Source of the DNA: Candidatus Latescibacterota bacterium | GTDB lineage: Bacteria; Latescibacterota; MVCY01 | NCBI GenBank assembly: GCA_030608245.1 | Contig: JAUWEO010000135.1 | Coordinates: 1-5,287, forward strand | Reading direction: 5' to 3' | DNA length: 5,287 bases | In this document: positions 4,855-5,287 of the stretch, piece by piece | How the letters are laid out: each line of letters opens with the position of its first letter | How positions within the stretch are numbered: position 1 is the first letter of the stretch | The notes under the pieces: model-generated | The model's database searches: none | Seen by the model: only the letters and a program-made list of their open reading frames with translations | Told to the model about the DNA's origin: nothing | Translations under genes and position numbers: made by a program

Positions 4855-5287
4855 ATGAGAAATGTCTTAATTTCAGCGTTCTCTGTTAGATGGTTCTTGA
4901 TTCTTCTCCTTTCATCGCTCAGTTCAGGATGTGCACTCAGGGAGAAACTCTACTACGCTGCCCCAACTCTTCTTCCCGAAACAGAACGGAAGATGAAAAA
5001 TCCTGGTTTCTGGATAAGTCAGCACCCTTCTCCAGATAAGATTGTTCTCAAGCCTGCCGAAATAGAAAGCTTGAATTTCTACATCGAGAATGAGCTTGAG
5101 TCGACAAAAGATGTTACCAAGCTTGATTCCCTGCTGTTAGGCGAAAATTTGGTTTCCCTTTTGGAGAACAGGTTAGACCACTTTTCCAAAAGAGAGTTTT
5201 ATTTGAGAGATGCAAGAGAGGCAAATCCCGTATTCTACCAGAAAATTATGAAAAACATGAATCTCAGGGCAATCCCTTCTGAAATTC
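4855..5287 (+). CDS. Lipoprotein with NlpC/P60-type N-terminal domain, N-terminal part (runs off the window)
   Basis: An open frame from ATG 4855 gives 144 codons to the window edge; AAAGGGGA lies 5 nt upstream. Residues 1-25 are a signal peptide with a basic start, a hydrophobic core (WFLILLLSSL) and a probable lipobox SSGC with C26 as the lipidated cysteine; serine at -3 is not the commonest choice. The mature part contains PGFWISQHPSPDKIVLKPAEIESLN (about residues 50-74) and later NPVFYQKIMKNMNLRAIPSE. I read these as the N-terminal domain that precedes SH3 and NlpC/P60 domains in cell-wall hydrolases of the SH3_6/NLPC_P60-N type. If so, the missing C-terminus should carry bacterial SH3 repeats and a Cys-His-His peptidase cleaving peptidoglycan stem peptides. 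The family call rests on motif resemblance only. Confidence 0.72.
   Translation, partial: MRNVLISAFSVRWFLILLLSSLSSGCALREKLYYAAPTLLPETERKMKNPGFWISQHPSPDKIVLKPAEIESLNFYIENELESTKDVTKLDSLLLGENLVSLLENRLDHFSKREFYLRDAREANPVFYQKIMKNMNLRAIPSEI

Overview
The window (about half GC, strong Shine-Dalgarno sites, ordinary bacterial gene density) is bacterial chromosome, probably from an uncultured, deep-branching lineage. That is an inference from the mixture of genes: a class I cupin-type ManA and a NusG_II/Gx-transporter pair as seen in Firmicutes, Thermotogae and spirochaetes, a DUF1844 protein as seen in deltaproteobacteria, planctomycetes and many candidate phyla, and intergenic DNA full of small palindromes. 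No ribosomal or other phylogenetic marker is present, so the phylum stays open. The N-terminal lipobox of the last gene would also fit many groups.

Layout. Positions 1-578 (minus) hold the N-terminal 192 codons of a Gfo/Idh/MocA-family oxidoreductase that runs off the left edge. It is divergent from xerD (825-1712, plus); the 246-bp gap between them carries a near-consensus sigma-70 promoter for the minus-strand gene and a weak candidate promoter with a small palindrome for xerD. After a 156-bp spacer with a palindromic repeat comes a two-gene unit, a DUF1844 protein (1869-2234) and manA (2231-3322), joined by an ATGA stop/start overlap inside a 54-nt all-purine tract. The 304 bp after manA (3323-3626) are crowded with repeats: a heptamer tandem repeat that begins inside the last manA codons, a 73-bp MITE-like inverted-repeat element, and three further small hairpins. 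Then come a small membrane-anchored NusG_II protein (3627-3995) and a Gx-type membrane protein (3929-4534) that overlaps it by 67 bp, with a 9-bp perfect hairpin just behind the nusG_II stop. A 320-bp non-coding stretch (4535-4854) holds a 37-nt sequence that looks like a solitary CRISPR-type repeat. The window ends inside a lipoprotein gene (4855-5287) whose mature part resembles the N-terminal domain of NlpC/P60 cell-wall peptidases.

How the genes fit together. XerD would resolve chromosome dimers; ManA feeds mannose-6-phosphate into sugar-nucleotide and envelope glycan synthesis; the NusG_II/Gx pair is a widespread but poorly characterised membrane module; the last gene probably acts on peptidoglycan. 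The theme is housekeeping and cell envelope, not a mobile or defence island. I see no convincing new multi-gene system. The most unusual material is the intergenic repeat content and the overlap/hairpin architecture of the NusG_II-Gx pair.
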